Assembly (NCBI GenBank): GCA_013396525.1
Contig: VWYX01000744.1
Span: 62,001-126,000 of the forward strand
DNA length: 64,000 bases
Source: Chaetorhynchus papuensis
Taxonomy: Eukaryota > Chordata > Aves > Passeriformes > Rhipiduridae
Reading direction: 5' to 3'
Shown in pieces: positions 61,677 to 64,000 of the stretch. Each line of letters opens with the position of its first letter. Within the stretch, counting starts at the first letter, position 1. The position numbers and the translations under genes were made by a program. The notes beneath the pieces were generated by a model, which was given only the letters and a program-made list of their open reading frames with translations, was not told the origin of the DNA and ran no database searches.

Positions 61677-64000
61677 CTACCTGCAGTATTAGCTAGGGTA
61701 AAGTTAACTTATTCTTTGTTCATAAGATACTCATTTTTTTGTATTATGTGCTGTAGAAGCATTCACTGCTCATTTCTTTTTTGGGACTAATATGGAAAGA
61801 ATAAACTAGAGCTCTTCACGCTTTACCACTTCTTCCTCCCCAAGTGAGTGGACATGAGTGAGCACCACAGATGTACTGCTCTGACCCTGCTATCAGCTCA
61901 TGCTCCTGAAGAGCTTAAGAAAATAAGAAATTCTACAGAACAACAAAAGTGTATTGATTGAGATATGTTCATGCCTTTTTTTTACAAAAATAACTGTTAT
62001 TAAAGAGTTAAGCCACTGTATGTGTGGGCGAACCACTTTTTGTAATTGCTATCTATCTACAGATCTTGAGAGAGATGTTGATCTCCTGAAATGAAGGGTG
62101 CAGACGCAAGTCTTTTTAAACCAATAAAAATACCAACATTTAAGTGGGTTTTTTTGCCATAGATCCTTTGTATGCAAATCACTCAGATCAGATAGAAAAT
62201 TAAAGACTTCTCCTTGGACAAAATATTGTCACTTGAACTTGGGAAAATACATGGCTGCCAACAGAAATCTCAACTGTATTTGACGAAGTTCTCCACTTTC
62301 CCATCACGGTCTTACTATATGATTTTTATTTGCAATGTACACATATTAATATAAAAAATAATAATGGCTGTCATTTTCCTACTTCTTTGGAATAAGCCAT
62401 TCTGGAGCACTCTGTATGTTCTATCCAGGACCAAAATCCTCTGGCTTTGCACTGCAAGACATCTCTCTCCATCTATCCAAAAAAAAAAGGTCCTTCCAAA
62501 ACTTGTCCCTCTCGCATCCCAGTCAAAACATGGTGATGTGTGTACACAACTTCACATTATTTCAGACGGCTCTGAAATATCCCAAATAAATATTTTTAAG
62601 GGCCTGACCTACTTGTGGATGTAAACCAGTATTTCTACATTGCAATGGAACAGCTGTGTAAAAGGAGGTTAAGGACTGAAATCTAGACCCAACTGCTGCC
62701 AGTGTTGGAACCTCTCAGTGCTGTTTTCCAGTTTTCCTTCTGTAATGCCATATTCAATCAAACTTTAGAGTAATACATACACACTTTATAGCTTACATTC
62801 AGTGTGGCCACACATTTTCTTGTCTTTGGGCTTGCTCCTGCCAAATGTTTCCTTCCACAAGTCACCTCTGCTCGCAAAAGGTCTGCACTCACATAGGAAA
62901 AACACTTCTGAGGATGGAATTAGAGCACGAGCATCAAGCAAACAACTGGTGGGATTGCTCCTGCAAAATAGCTCCCGGCCTGTGGACTCCACATAAATGT
63001 TGGCTCATGTCAAAAGTGCATAGCAGTGCATGGGGCAGGGTGCTGACTCACACAACAAGATTTCACAGAGCTCTGCAGACCTTTCTGCAGGTACCAGTTG
63101 AAGCCTGGAAGCAGTAAAGTCACATTTGCATTGAGTCTTCCTCACAGGGTTTAAGCCAGGACAAAACTATGCAAGGGTAGCTATGCCGCTTCCCCAAAGC
63201 AAATCAGCCCCAAACTGGTTCAAGCATTGCCAAATATCAAGGAGCAGTATATTGGTATTCAAATTTAGATTTTATCTGTGTATAACTGTGCAGAATTTTG
63301 TAACTTTGCTGTAAGTGGTCCTTCTACACGCCAGAACATAAAGTAGATCTGGCATCTTTGGATTACAGACTGGTGCCTGCAGCTTGCAATTCCAGGGTTT
63401 GCTTTGAAGCTTCAGCTTTTTCCCTTGCAGTGGTTTGACAATGATCATGATTCAGCATATTCAACATGCTTAGATCAAGATGGCTTTTCCTTTATCACTT
63501 GGAGCTGAAGGAAAATAACAAGGACTTTTTTTAGCCCTGTCACATTAGTGGACCAGTTAGATTTTACAGCCCTTGCACTCTTCAGAGGACACAAAATAAT
63601 TCCTGCTCCTTCCTTGCACCCCAAGAGGAGTGTTACAATCAGATATAAACACATCTAATTTTTCATCCCACCAGAGCTATGAAAGTAGACAGAAGATGGA
63701 GCAACCCTTGTGCTTCCCAGGAATGTCAGACAGTATTCAAACAACACTCAGCAGAACCACCCTGAGGTGCTTTGCTCCGTATTGTTCCCAGCACCAGACA
63801 GGCCCCAAAATTAACTGTGATCCATTATTTCATCAAATCTGACCATGAGGTCAGTGGGAGTTGTCAGGACCCTACATTTGTGGAAGGAAATATTTCCTTT
63901 TCTTTAATGCTTCTTATCTATCCTACCTGTATACATTAACATTTGTAACAGGTTCAATCAATTAATTAGAGTATTTCTCTTAAAACCCACATTACCTCAC
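61677..64000. other. Non-coding DNA, no gene seen
   Basis: AT-rich to the end of the window. Short frames on both strands at 62786-63117 overlap each other and show no domain. No repeats recognised. Confidence 0.6.

Overview
The window is nuclear DNA from a vertebrate, most likely a bird or another sauropsid. Spliceable GT-AG exons are separated by long AT-rich non-coding DNA, and one gene is clearly recognisable: BNC1 (basonuclin 1), a zinc-finger transcription factor, on the minus strand. The bird/sauropsid call is an inference. It rests on the protein being clearly BNC1 rather than BNC2 yet diverged from mammalian BNC1, on compact introns between exons 2 and 5, and on the almost complete absence of recognisable transposons. 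No operons, CRISPR arrays, prokaryotic signals, tRNA or rRNA genes were seen.

Layout, left to right: 1-9004 is AT-rich DNA downstream of BNC1 with no supported gene. 9005-11526 is the probable BNC1 3' UTR, read on the minus strand, ending at a good AATAAA plus U-rich site near 9030. BNC1 coding exons follow on the minus strand: exon 5 (11527-12208), exon 4 (14270-16191), exon 3 (17417-17652) and exon 2 (17816-17918). The four exons join in frame with matching phases to give 980 residues plus a stop. They encode an N-terminal Cys-rich segment, the conserved exon 3 block, three pairs of C2H2-like zinc fingers, a nuclear-localisation motif and a serine-rich stretch. The first exon, expected to carry only the start and a few residues, was not found.

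From 17919 to 64000 nothing else looks coding. This DNA is intron 1 and/or upstream flank of BNC1. It holds one 5-N assembly gap (28625-28629), short microsatellites and purine tracts, and an ancient MIR/CORE-SINE remnant (about 31775-31965). It also holds a candidate regulatory element with a duplicated 16-mer (36391-36526), several hairpins (43074-43133, 44644-44676, 48059-48088), a degenerate A/C-rich tandem repeat (61554-61676) and a few GC-rich patches with unremarkable ORFs.

I did not find an obviously new biological system. The observations most worth checking are the missing first exon, the four GGGGGGAG runs in the 3' UTR, the duplicated 16-mer element and the three-arm alternative hairpin.
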